This document shows, piece after piece, positions 1 through 7,010 of a stretch of 35,230 nt of DNA (position 1 is the stretch's first letter; every line of letters begins with the position of its first letter). The stretch covers positions 1-35,230 of the forward strand of contig JAJYTW010000022.1 in NCBI GenBank assembly GCA_021792855.1. The letters are read 5' to 3'. The position numbers and the translations under genes were made by a program. The notes under the pieces are model-generated. The model was given only the letters and a program-made list of their open reading frames with translations, was not told the origin of the DNA and ran no database searches. Source of the stretch: Actinomycetes bacterium. GTDB taxonomy: Bacteria > Actinomycetota > Actinomycetes > Streptosporangiales > Streptosporangiaceae.

Positions 1-825
1 CAGGTCGTAGAACAGTTCGGTGACGCCCTGGCCGGCCAGCCAGTCCGCATCGGCGCGGATCTGGCTGATGCTGCCGGACAGCAGCTTGCGTCCGCCGTGC
101 CCGTCGGGCAGCGGGTCGCCGAGCCTGGCCGCGCCGCGGCAGATGATCCGGATCGCGGCCGGGTCCCGGCCGGCCTCCGCGGCGGCGTCCCTGACCACGG
201 CCGCGGTCTGGGCGATCGCGGACAGGTCGGTGCGGCTGGAGGTCACCCAGCCGTCGGCGAGTCGGCCCGCCCGCCGGAGCGCCCGCGGCGCGAGGCCGCC
301 GAGCAGGATCGGCGGGCCGCCGGACTGGACCGGCGCGGGGGCGGTCGTCCCGCGCGGCACCTGGTAGAAGGCGCCGGAGAACGCGGCAGGCTGGGGTCCC
401 CAGAGTGTCCTGAGCACCTCGATGTACTCGGTCAGCCGGTCACCGCGGCGCTCCATCGCCCCGCCGGTCAGCGCGAACTCTTCCGGCATCCAGCCGACGC
501 CGAGGCCGAGTTCGAGGCGCCCGGCGGACAGCACATCCACGGTGGTGGCCTGCTTGGCCAGGTAGCCGGGCGCCACGTACGGCGCGTTGATCACCGCCAC
601 GCCGAGCCGGATCCGGGTGGTCGTGGCCGCGGCGAAGGCCATCGCGGCGACCGGATCGAGGACCGACTGGTAGACGGGGTCCATCTCCGCCCCGGCCGGG
701 ATCAGCAGCCGCTGGAACGTCCACAGCGAGGCGTATCCGGCCTGCTCGGCCCGGGTCGCGAAGGACGTGATGTTCTCGGGCGTGGCCCAGGCCCCCGACA
801 CCGGCAGGCCGAATCCGATCCGCAT
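1..825 (-). CDS. LLM-class (luciferase-like) F420-dependent oxidoreductase, 3' end cut by window
   Basis: The 275 visible codons read as a bacterial luciferase-family TIM barrel. The N-terminus is MRIGFGLPVSGAWATPENI, followed by a PVYQSVLDPVAAMAFAAATT segment, then RIRLGVAVINAPY and LELGLGVGWMPEEF, which are typical of actinobacterial F420-dependent oxidoreductases (TIGR03619-like). The frame is still open at position 1, so the C-terminus is missing; the last visible residues are GVTELFYDL. The substrate cannot be told from sequence. I use the ATG at 823-825 because the conserved first strand begins at once and a TAGGGT box lies 6 nt upstream, which suggests a leaderless transcript. Its promoter region is shared head-to-head with the gene at 980. 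Family assignment is firm; F420 rather than FMN use is inferred from the subgroup. Confidence 0.85.
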   Translation of the reverse strand, partial: MRIGFGLPVSGAWATPENITSFATRAEQAGYASLWTFQRLLIPAGAEMDPVYQSVLDPVAAMAFAAATTTRIRLGVAVINAPYVAPGYLAKQATTVDVLSAGRLELGLGVGWMPEEFALTGGAMERRGDRLTEYIEVLRTLWGPQPAAFSGAFYQVPRGTTAPAPVQSGGPPILLGGLAPRALRRAGRLADGWVTSSRTDLSAIAQTAAVVRDAAAEAGRDPAAIRIICRGAARLGDPLPDGHGGRKLLSGSISQIRADADWLAGQGVTELFYDL

Positions 826-831
826 CCGTCC

Positions 832-837
832 ACCCTA
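832..837 (-). promoter_or_regulatory. -10 box TAGGGT of a probable leaderless promoter
   Basis: TAGGGT fits TAnnnT and ends 6 nt before the ATG of the luciferase-family gene. That would put the transcription start at or next to the start codon. No convincing -35 box is seen. Confidence 0.4.
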
Positions 838-923
838 GGACCCGCCCGCCCGGCGCGCTCCGTCGGCGTGCGGAACTCCGGATCGGCCCGGCCGCCCGTC
901 GCCCGGCCGCGCCGTCTGGGAGG

Positions 924-959
924 CTATGAACCAGAAAACGACAGAACAAAGCTTCATAG
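924..959. promoter_or_regulatory. Spaced inverted repeat CTATGAA-N22-TTCATAG
   Basis: Perfect 7-bp arms (924-930 and 953-959) flank an AT-rich stretch in otherwise GC-rich DNA, just upstream of the MDMPI-like gene at 980 and between divergent genes. The arm centres are 29 bp apart, about three helical turns, as in a dimeric repressor operator. The regulator is unknown. Confidence 0.35.
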
Positions 960-979
960 GCGTTAACGAGGAGCTTCCG

Positions 980-1777
980 ATGGAATCTGATCCCCGGACC
1001 TGGATCGCCGCGCTGGAGAATTCCCAGCGGCGGCTCGACGGGCTGGTCCGGTCGCTGAGCCCGGACCAGGTCCGCGGCCCGTCCTACTGCGCCGACTGGA
1101 CGGTAGCCGCCCTGCTCTCGCATCTCGGCAGCGGAGCGGAGATCTCGGTCCTGATGCTGGAGTCGGCGCTCGGGCGGACCGGCCCGGTCGGTCGCGAGCA
1201 GTTCGGTCCGGTCTGGGACCGGTGGAACGCGATGAGCCCCGACGAGCAGGCGGCCGGCGTGCTGGCGGCGGACGCGGCCCATCTCGCGGCGCTGCGCGGC
1301 CTGACCGAGCAGGACCTGGCCAGGGTCGAGTTCGACTTCCTCGGCATGACGCTGGACGCGGCCGGCCTGGTGCGGCTGCGACTGGGCGAGCACGCCCTGC
1401 ACGTCTGGGACCTGGCGGTGATGCTGGACGCCGGAGCGCTGGTCGCGCCGGACGCGGTCCGGTTGCTGCTCGACATGCTGCCCGGGTTCGCCGCGCCCAG
1501 GTTCGGCCGGCCGCAGGAGACGCCGCTGCGGGCCAGGATCACGGTGACCGGCCCGGACCGGACCTACCTGCTCGCCGCCACGGACGCGGTGAGCCTGACC
1601 GAGGTGACGGCGGCCGACGCCGAGACCGGGGCCGCGGCGGACACCGAGATCGCCATGCCAGCCGAGGCGCTGCTCCGGCTGGTCTACGGCCGTCTGGACG
1701 CCGCGCACACCCCGGACGAGGTGCAGGCCAAGCCGGCCGACCTGGACCTGCTGCGGGCGATCTTCCCGGGTTTCTGA
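980..1777 (+). CDS. Maleylpyruvate isomerase N-terminal (MDMPI/DinB-fold) family protein
   Basis: The 265-aa product has the four-helix DinB-like MDMPI_N fold: an N-terminal DGLVRSLSPDQVRGPSYCADW segment, then WTVAALLSHLGSG, and later RLGEHALHVWDLAV. In mycothiol-dependent maleylpyruvate isomerase a His/Glu/His triad binds the metal; here His48, Glu137 and His141 fit those places, so metal binding looks intact. The C-terminal part (about 165-265) resembles the MDMPI_C/SCP2-like lobe. An ATG 54 nt upstream is in frame, but the start at 980 has a good GAGGAG ribosome site at 968-973 and matches the usual length. Most relatives have no known substrate, so the call is at family level only. It is likely monocistronic. 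Confidence 0.8.
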   Translation: MESDPRTWIAALENSQRRLDGLVRSLSPDQVRGPSYCADWTVAALLSHLGSGAEISVLMLESALGRTGPVGREQFGPVWDRWNAMSPDEQAAGVLAADAAHLAALRGLTEQDLARVEFDFLGMTLDAAGLVRLRLGEHALHVWDLAVMLDAGALVAPDAVRLLLDMLPGFAAPRFGRPQETPLRARITVTGPDRTYLLAATDAVSLTEVTAADAETGAAADTEIAMPAEALLRLVYGRLDAAHTPDEVQAKPADLDLLRAIFPGF

Positions 1778-1808
1778 CCGCGCGGGCGGCCCGGGCGGGT
1801 CAGCCGGG

Positions 1809-2852
1809 TCAGCCGAGCAGTCGGGTGACCTGGCCGGCGGCCGTGCCGGCGCAACCCCAGGAGAGCGTCACGCCGGCGCCGCCGTGCCCGTAGTTGTGCA
1901 CGACGGCCCGGCCGTCGGCCAGCGTCCCGGCCGCCAGCCTGACCCGCGGCCGGACCGGGCGCAGCCCGACCCGGTGTGCCAGCACCGGCGCCCCGGCCAA
2001 CCGGGGCTCGATCGCCGTGCACTGGGCGAGGATCCTGGCGGCCGTGGCCGGGTCCGGGGCGGTGCTGGCGTCGCCGCGCCGTTGCGTTCCGCCGAGCACG
2101 GCGGTCGCGCCGTGCGGGAAGATGTAGCTGACCTCGTCCGGTCCGCTGCCCTCGCCGACGAAGAACTCGGTCAGGCCCGGGTTGGCCACGACGACCACCT
2201 GGCCACGGACCGGCTCCAGATCGGGGTCGGGAACCAGATCCCGGGCGCCGATCCCGGCGCAGTTGACCAGCACCGGCGCGGTGGTGCGCGCGGCGGCCGC
2301 CGCGAGGCTGGGCAGCGGCGGGCCGAGGCGGACCTCGCCGCCGGCCGCCAGCACCTGGGCGAGCAGGTAGTCGAGGTAGTCGGGCATCGCGATCACCGGG
2401 GCGCGGTAGCGCCAGCCCACGGCGAATCCGCCCGGCAGGGTCGCCGGGTCGCACCGGGACAGTCCGTCGGCCCCGCGCAGGAACGGCGGCACATCGGCGT
2501 CCGATGGTCCGCCGGATTCGCCCGGGCCGCCGGATTTGCCTGGTCCGCCGGATTCGCCCGGGCCGCTCTCGTGCCGTCCGGGCGCGGCGGCCACGCCGGC
2601 CAGGTCCCGTACCCCGGCGGCCGGGTCCGCGGCGAGGCCGCGGAAGTGCTCCAGGGTCTGCGCGGCCCACTCGGGCACCCGGTCGTCGGCCCCGACCAGA
2701 TGCGGTCCCCACAGCGCGCCTGCCGCCGCCGACGTGGTGCGGTGCGGCGGCGCGGCCGCGTAGACCGTCGTGCGCAGACCCGACCTCGCCAGCCGGAGCG
2801 CGGTGGACAGGCCGATCACCCCGGCCCCGATCACGAACGCGTCTGTGCTCAC
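1809..2852 (-). CDS. D-amino-acid oxidase-type FAD-dependent oxidoreductase
   Basis: A 347-aa DAO-family flavoprotein. The N-terminus FVIGAGVIGLSTALRLARSG is the GxGxxG Rossmann FAD site. Near the C-terminus VGLRPVRPRVRL carries the substrate-carboxylate Arg, and VVHNYGHGGAGVTLSWGCA matches the D-amino-acid oxidase signature. It should oxidise D-amino acids to 2-oxo acids, NH3 and H2O2; preference among D-amino acids, glycine or D-Asp cannot be read. I chose the GTG at 2852 because the FAD strand follows at once and a TACGGT box sits 6 nt upstream; a longer frame to 2948 would run into the next gene's promoter. Oddity: residues about 92-118 are a Gly/Ser/Pro tandem insertion (GPGESG units) absent from the core family fold. 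Confidence 0.88.
   Translation of the reverse strand: MSTDAFVIGAGVIGLSTALRLARSGLRTTVYAAAPPHRTTSAAAGALWGPHLVGADDRVPEWAAQTLEHFRGLAADPAAGVRDLAGVAAAPGRHESGPGESGGPGKSGGPGESGGPSDADVPPFLRGADGLSRCDPATLPGGFAVGWRYRAPVIAMPDYLDYLLAQVLAAGGEVRLGPPLPSLAAAAARTTAPVLVNCAGIGARDLVPDPDLEPVRGQVVVVANPGLTEFFVGEGSGPDEVSYIFPHGATAVLGGTQRRGDASTAPDPATAARILAQCTAIEPRLAGAPVLAHRVGLRPVRPRVRLAAGTLADGRAVVHNYGHGGAGVTLSWGCAGTAAGQVTRLLG
2505..2564 (-). repeat. In-frame 18-bp tandem repeat encoding GPGESG units
   Basis: About three 18-bp units encode GPGESG, GPGKSG and GPGESG, then a partial GPSD, inside the D-amino-acid oxidase gene. It reads as a flexible surface loop grown by repeat slippage. Confidence 0.7.
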
Positions 2853-2858
2853 GAGCGC

Positions 2859-2864
2859 ACCGTA
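2859..2864 (-). promoter_or_regulatory. -10 box TACGGT, probable leaderless promoter
   Basis: TACGGT ends 6 nt before the GTG start of the D-amino-acid oxidase gene. A weak GGAG lies further upstream, so a leaderless mRNA is the simpler reading. Confidence 0.4.
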
Positions 2865-2894
2865 CTCCAGGGATAGAACCCGCGGCGTTTCGGG

Positions 2895-2900
2895 CAGGAT
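2895..2900 (+). promoter_or_regulatory. -10 box CAGGAT, probable leaderless promoter
   Basis: CAGGAT lies exactly 7 nt before the ATG of the GNAT gene. It is head-to-head with the oxidase promoter, about 30 bp away. Confidence 0.35.
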
Positions 2901-2907
2901 AGCTGTC

Positions 2908-3501
2908 ATGGTCCGGCTAATCTCGTTCGCGCTGAAACCGACCATCACCGGCGATCTGGTGACTCTGCGGCCGGTCAGTGCCGACGACGCCGCCGACCTG
3001 GCGGCCGTCAGCCCGGAAACCCTGCGGCTGACCGGAACTCACTCCGGCCCGTTCAGCCTGGACGAGCTCAGGGCCTGGTACGGATCGCGGGCTGAGCACG
3101 CCGACCGCCTGGACCTGGCCGTGGTCGAGCGATCCACCGGCCGCTGGGCCGGTGAGGTCGTGCTGATGAACCTGGATCCGGTGAATCGCTCGTGCGGCTT
3201 CCGGATCCTGCTAGCCGGCCCGGAGTGGTTCGGCCGCGGCCTGGGCACCGAGGCGACCAGGCTGGTCCTGGGACACGCCTTCGACCTGGTCGGCGTGCAC
3301 CGGGTGGAACTGACCGTGTACGCGTTCAACCCGCGAGCCCAGCACGTGTATCGCAAGATCGGGTTCGTGTCGGAGGGGATCAAGCGGCAGGCGCTGCTCT
3401 GGGACGGCGAGTGGGTCGACGCCGAGTTGATGTCGATGCTGGCGCCGGAGTGGGCCAGCCACCGGGGTACGCCGGATGGCGCGGCCGGTCAGGACGGCTG
3501 A
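2908..3501 (+). CDS. GNAT-family N-acetyltransferase (RimJ/RimL type)
   Basis: A 197-aa acetyltransferase. LVTLRPVSADDAADLAAV opens the fold, and GEVVLMNLDPVNRSCGFRILL gives the central strands. WFGRGLGTEATRLVLGHAFD is motif A, with the acetyl-CoA pyrophosphate loop (Q/R-x-x-G-x-G/A type), and VYAFNPRAQHVYRKIGFVSEG is the motif B region typical of RimJ/RimL-like enzymes. The acceptor is not predictable; N-terminal amines of proteins or small amines are usual. The ATG at 2908 is chosen over longer in-frame starts because the fold begins within 15 residues and a -10 box sits just before it. Its 3' end overlaps the convergent sirtuin gene by 13 bp. Confidence 0.85.
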   Translation: MVRLISFALKPTITGDLVTLRPVSADDAADLAAVSPETLRLTGTHSGPFSLDELRAWYGSRAEHADRLDLAVVERSTGRWAGEVVLMNLDPVNRSCGFRILLAGPEWFGRGLGTEATRLVLGHAFDLVGVHRVELTVYAFNPRAQHVYRKIGFVSEGIKRQALLWDGEWVDAELMSMLAPEWASHRGTPDGAAGQDG

Positions 3502-4274
3502 CGGCAGCGGGCGGCCGGCGCCGCGGTGATCTGGCCGGCGATCCGCGGGACCGCCGTGCCGATCGGCTCCCTGATCACCTCGGTGGCCAGGTCGTCGTAC
3601 GGCGTCGGGTCCCGGTTGACGATGATCAGCGTGGCGCCGGCGTCGGCGGCGACCGCGCACAGCGAGGCGGCCGGCTCGACCATCAGCGTGCTGCCGATCG
3701 CCAGCATCAGGTCGCACTCGGCTGCGGCGCGGACCGCCGCGGCGAGCACGGCCCGGTCCAGCGCCTGCCCGAACATGACGGTGGCCGACTTCAGGATCCC
3801 GCCGCAGCGCGGGCAGGGCGGATCCGCCTCGCCCGCCCGGACCCGGTCGAGCACGGCCTCCATCGGGGACCGGTCGCCGCAGCCAACGCAGGCGGCGAGC
3901 GAGAGCGTGCCGTGCAGTTCGAGCACCCGGTCGGTGGGTGAGCCTGCGCGCTGATGCAGACCGTCGATGTTCTGGGTGATCACCCAGGTGTCCACCGTCC
4001 CGGCCAGTCGTGCCAGCGCGATGTGCGCCGGGTTCGGCTCCGCCGACCTGGCCGGGTGCTCGAGCCGGGTCTGCCAGGACCGGAGCCGCAGTTCCGGGTC
4101 GGACAGGTAGGCCTGGTAGGTGAACTGCCGCTCGGCGGTCGGGTTCCGGGTCCAGACGCCCTGCGGGCCGCGGAAATCGGGGATGCCGGAATCGGTGGAG
4201 ATCCCGGCCCCGGTCAGCACGGTGACCCGGCTGACGCCGTCCGCCCAGGCTGGTCGATCTGAGGCTGCGGTCAC
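3489..4274 (-). CDS. SIR2-family NAD-dependent protein deacylase (sirtuin)
   Basis: A 261-aa sirtuin. LTGAGISTDSGIPDFRG (20-36) is the NAD-binding GAGxS loop, and TQNIDGLHQRAG (100-111) is the signature that includes the ribose-binding Asn and Asp. His121 in LELHGTL is the catalytic base. Cys129, Cys132, Cys154 and Cys157 form the zinc ribbon, and GSTLMVEPAAS is the distal NAD motif. It should remove acyl groups from lysines using NAD+, giving nicotinamide and O-acyl-ADP-ribose. It lacks the clear Tyr/Arg pair of desuccinylating class III enzymes in the region I could check, so deacetylation is the default guess. It starts with GTG; no strong ribosome site is visible. It converges on a GNAT acetyltransferase, a suggestive but unproven acetylase/deacetylase pairing. 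Confidence 0.9.
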   Translation of the reverse strand: MTAASDRPAWADGVSRVTVLTGAGISTDSGIPDFRGPQGVWTRNPTAERQFTYQAYLSDPELRLRSWQTRLEHPARSAEPNPAHIALARLAGTVDTWVITQNIDGLHQRAGSPTDRVLELHGTLSLAACVGCGDRSPMEAVLDRVRAGEADPPCPRCGGILKSATVMFGQALDRAVLAAAVRAAAECDLMLAIGSTLMVEPAASLCAVAADAGATLIIVNRDPTPYDDLATEVIREPIGTAVPRIAGQITAAPAARCRQPS

Positions 4275-4329
4275 CAGGCCATGGTCACCAATTCGCTCGC
4301 CGGGCGCAAACCGGGCCCGCCCCGACCCG

Positions 4330-4335
4330 TATTGT
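4330..4335 (+). promoter_or_regulatory. -10 box TATTGT, probable leaderless promoter
   Basis: TATTGT is followed by 7 nt and then the ATG at 4343 of the acyl-CoA ligase gene. No Shine-Dalgarno sequence precedes that ATG. Confidence 0.45.
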
Positions 4336-4342
4336 CTCGATC

Positions 4343-5980
4343 ATGAGGGGTCCCTTCGGAGCTACCGTCGCCGACTACACCGGCACCATCCCGCGACTGC
4401 TCGAGCGAGCGGCGCACCGCGATCCGGACGGCATCTGGATCCGCACCGACGAGCAGACCCTGACCTTCGGCGCGGCGGCCGGGCAGGCCGCCGCCCGGGC
4501 CGCCGGTCTCGCCGAGGCCGGGATTGGCCACGGCGACCTGGTCCTGGTGACGGCCAGGACCACGCCGGATTACCTGCTCACCTGGCTGGCGCTGGCCGCG
4601 CTCGGGGCGATCACCGTTCCGGTCAACCCGGCAAGCTCGGCGGCCGAACTCGCCGGTCTGGTCGGCCAGGTGCGGCCGCGGGCGGTGGTGACCGACCAGC
4701 CGCTGCTGGATTCTGGCCTCGGCCAGATGCTCGGTCCAGGCGGTGCGGGCGATGGCGCGGTGCGAACCGTTATCGACGTGGGTGAGCTTGGCGCCGGGCA
4801 CCCCGGCCTGACGGTCGCCGACCTGCCGACCGGTGCTGCGGCGCCCGGGGACCTCGCGGTGCTGATCCCGACCTCGGGCACCACCGGCCGGTCCAAGCTG
4901 GTCATGCAGACGCACCGGGCATACGCGATGGCAGCCGAGGGATTCCCGTTCTGGATGGGGCTGTCATCCGGGGACCGGCTGATGACGTCGCTGCCGCTGT
5001 TCCACATCAACGCGCCGATCTACTCCGCGCTCGGCTCGCTGGTCTGCGGCGCCGGCCTGATCCTGGTGCCGAGGTTCTCCGCGAGCGGTTTCCTGGACGC
5101 CGCCCGCAGGCACGGGGCAACCGAGTTCAACGCCATCGGGGCGATGCTGGAGATCCTGATGCGCCAGCCAGAGCGGCCAGACGACGCCGACAACCCGCTC
5201 CGGCTGTGCTATGCGGGCCCGGCTCCGGAGCGCGAGCGGCAGGAGCAGATCGAGCGCCGGTTCGGGATCGAGATCGTGGTCGGGTACGCGATGTCGGAGT
5301 CGCCGTACGGGCTGATCTGGCCGCACCGGACCCGGCCGTTCGGCACCCTCGGGGCGGTCCGCCAGCATCCTTACCTCGGCACGATCAACGAGGCCAAGGT
5401 CGTCGCGGTGCCCGAGGCCGGCGCGGACGCCGACGGCGCGCCGGGGGCGGCGGGGCCGGCGCCGGAGGCCGAACTCGGCCCTGGCCAGACCGGGGAGATC
5501 CTGCTGCGCAACCCGGTCATCACGCCGGGCTACTGGGAGATGCCGGAGCAGACCGCGGCGATCATGGCCGACGGCGGCTGGCTGCGGACCGGTGACCTGG
5601 TCACCGTGAACTCCGACGGGACCTACACCTTCGTGAGCCGCCGGAAGGAGGTGCTGCGCCGCCGGGGCGAGAACCTGTCGCCGCTGGAGGTCGAGGAAAT
5701 TCTCGACTCGCACCCGTCGGTGCTCGAGTCGGCGGTCGTCGGCGTCGCCTCGGACCTGACCGAGGAGGAGATCAAGGCGTTCGTGGTGCCCGCCCCGGGC
5801 GCGGCGGTGGACTTCGCCGAGTTGCGGGAGTACGCGGCCGCCCGGTTGTCGGCCTTCAAGGTGCCCAGGTACTGGCAGCTAGCCGGCGAGTTGCCGCGGA
5901 CGCCGACCGCCCGGCTGGCCAGGCACCGGCTCCCGGCCGGGCACCAGCCAGGCGAGTACGACGCCGAGGCTGATGCCTAG
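4343..5980 (+). CDS. AMP-forming acyl-CoA synthetase (ANL superfamily, CaiC/FadD-like)
   Basis: A 545-aa adenylate-forming enzyme that activates a carboxylic acid with ATP and loads it on CoA. Visible core motifs: the phosphate loop IPTSGTTGRSKLVMQT (175-190), the LPLFHINAP segment, GYAMSESPYGLIW (A5 region), GEILLRNPVITPGYW, WLRTGDLVTV (A7) and SRRKEVLRRRGENLSPLEVE (A8 hinge). The last motif is PRTPTARLARHRL, so the usual catalytic A10 Lys is Arg524; some CaiC-like relatives share such changes. A Gly/Ala/Pro-rich insertion (about 357-377) precedes A6. The acyl substrate cannot be named. The start is the ATG 7 nt after TATTGT. It is probably transcribed alone and converges with the gene at 6042-6863. 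Confidence 0.85.
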   Translation: MRGPFGATVADYTGTIPRLLERAAHRDPDGIWIRTDEQTLTFGAAAGQAAARAAGLAEAGIGHGDLVLVTARTTPDYLLTWLALAALGAITVPVNPASSAAELAGLVGQVRPRAVVTDQPLLDSGLGQMLGPGGAGDGAVRTVIDVGELGAGHPGLTVADLPTGAAAPGDLAVLIPTSGTTGRSKLVMQTHRAYAMAAEGFPFWMGLSSGDRLMTSLPLFHINAPIYSALGSLVCGAGLILVPRFSASGFLDAARRHGATEFNAIGAMLEILMRQPERPDDADNPLRLCYAGPAPERERQEQIERRFGIEIVVGYAMSESPYGLIWPHRTRPFGTLGAVRQHPYLGTINEAKVVAVPEAGADADGAPGAAGPAPEAELGPGQTGEILLRNPVITPGYWEMPEQTAAIMADGGWLRTGDLVTVNSDGTYTFVSRRKEVLRRRGENLSPLEVEEILDSHPSVLESAVVGVASDLTEEEIKAFVVPAPGAAVDFAELREYAAARLSAFKVPRYWQLAGELPRTPTARLARHRLPAGHQPGEYDAEADA

Positions 5981-6025
5981 CCGGCCAGCGCGGTCCCGGC
6001 CAGCGCGGTCCCGGCCAGCGCGGCC
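5981..6025. repeat. Three tandem 15-bp repeats between convergent genes
   Basis: The unit CCGGCCAGCGCGGTC occurs at 5981-5995 and 5996-6010, and once more with one change at 6011-6025. The array starts directly after the stop codon of the acyl-CoA ligase. It makes no clear hairpin by itself. Confidence 0.85.
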
Positions 6026-6041
6026 GGTCAGGGTGACCGGG

Positions 6042-6863
6042 TCAGATCCGGTAGAACAGGTTCAGGAACCGGTCGACGAGCGCGGGATCGCCGCTGGCGG
6101 TACCGCCGTTGATCCGGCCGAACGCGGTGAGCACCATCGCGGCCGGGTCGAACTCCAGCACCGCGGGCAGGGCCATCAGCTCATCGAGGCTGACCTGCTC
6201 GTAGCTCATGCCCTGGTCGCTGATCGAGACCTTGAAGTTGCCGGCGTTCCGGCCGCCGACCTGAACGCCGATGCTGAACGGGGACAGGTCAGCGTCCGGC
6301 GAGATGGTCGACTGCCAGATGATGAACATGAACGGCACCAGCAGGTCGGCCGCGTCGGCCGGCAGCGCGTGCGCCCGGCCGGCCCCCTCCATGATGTCCC
6401 AGGTGTGCACGCCGTAGTCCATGAGCTGGCCAGCCGCGTAGATGAACGCGGGCACCGGCCCCATGTAGAAGTGCGGCACGATCAGCGAGGTCCATTCCTG
6501 CTCGGAGAGTCCGCCGAGCAGCGCCATCATCTGGTCCAGGTCGGCCCGGACCCGGGTCATCAGTTCGGCCTGCGGCAGGTCGCGGAACGACTTGGCGCTG
6601 TCGCCGGCCCGTTCGTGCATGCCGGTCAGGCCGTAGGCGTCCTGGCTGCCGCCGGACCTGGCGATCTCGAACGCCTTGAAGTAGCCCTCGGTCGTGTCGA
6701 CGAGATGGCCGATCACATCCCGGACCTGCCAGTTCTCGCACGCGGTGGGGGCCTCCCAGGCACCCGGTCGCTCGGCCGCCGCGAACATCGCCGCGGCCTG
6801 CTCCCTGACCACGCGCAGGATCGTGTCCTTGCCCTGGTAGGTCATCGCGTTCCACTCGCTCAT
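6042..6863 (-). CDS. MDMPI/DinB-fold protein (TIGR03083-like), putative mycothiol-dependent enzyme
   Basis: A 273-aa relative of mycothiol-dependent maleylpyruvate isomerase. ACENWQVRDVIGHLVDTTEG carries the first metal His (His53). YAAGQLMDYGVHTWDIMEG carries Asp149 and His153, so the family Glu is Asp here. The C-terminal third (PFMFIIWQSTIS... through AFGRINGGTASGDPALVDRFL) resembles the SCP2/MDMPI_C lobe. The start ATG at 6863 has GAAGAGG 5 nt upstream. A TTGACA-N18-TGAGGT promoter candidate lies about 70 nt upstream. The substrate is unknown. It belongs to the same superfamily as the gene at 980 but is clearly a different subgroup. Confidence 0.8.
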   Translation of the reverse strand: MSEWNAMTYQGKDTILRVVREQAAAMFAAAERPGAWEAPTACENWQVRDVIGHLVDTTEGYFKAFEIARSGGSQDAYGLTGMHERAGDSAKSFRDLPQAELMTRVRADLDQMMALLGGLSEQEWTSLIVPHFYMGPVPAFIYAAGQLMDYGVHTWDIMEGAGRAHALPADAADLLVPFMFIIWQSTISPDADLSPFSIGVQVGGRNAGNFKVSISDQGMSYEQVSLDELMALPAVLEFDPAAMVLTAFGRINGGTASGDPALVDRFLNLFYRI

Positions 6864-6933
6864 GCACGCCTCTTCTCGCCGGTTCTGGCTTCGCGACGCC
6901 TGTCCTTGATGGGCGGCAGGCGGCTTTCCTCGA

Positions 6934-6963
6934 ACCTCAGCGCACGGACGCGCTGTCTGTCAA
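6934..6963 (-). promoter_or_regulatory. Candidate sigma70-type promoter TTGACA-N18-TGAGGT
   Basis: A perfect TTGACA (-35, 6958-6963) is followed after 18 nt by TGAGGT (-10, 6934-6939). It would give the MDMPI-like gene a leader of about 65 nt. The -10 is weak. Confidence 0.35.
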
Positions 6964-7010
6964 GCGAACAGGTGTGCGCATGCGTGACGATCGCGGTCAG
7001 ATCGGACCGG

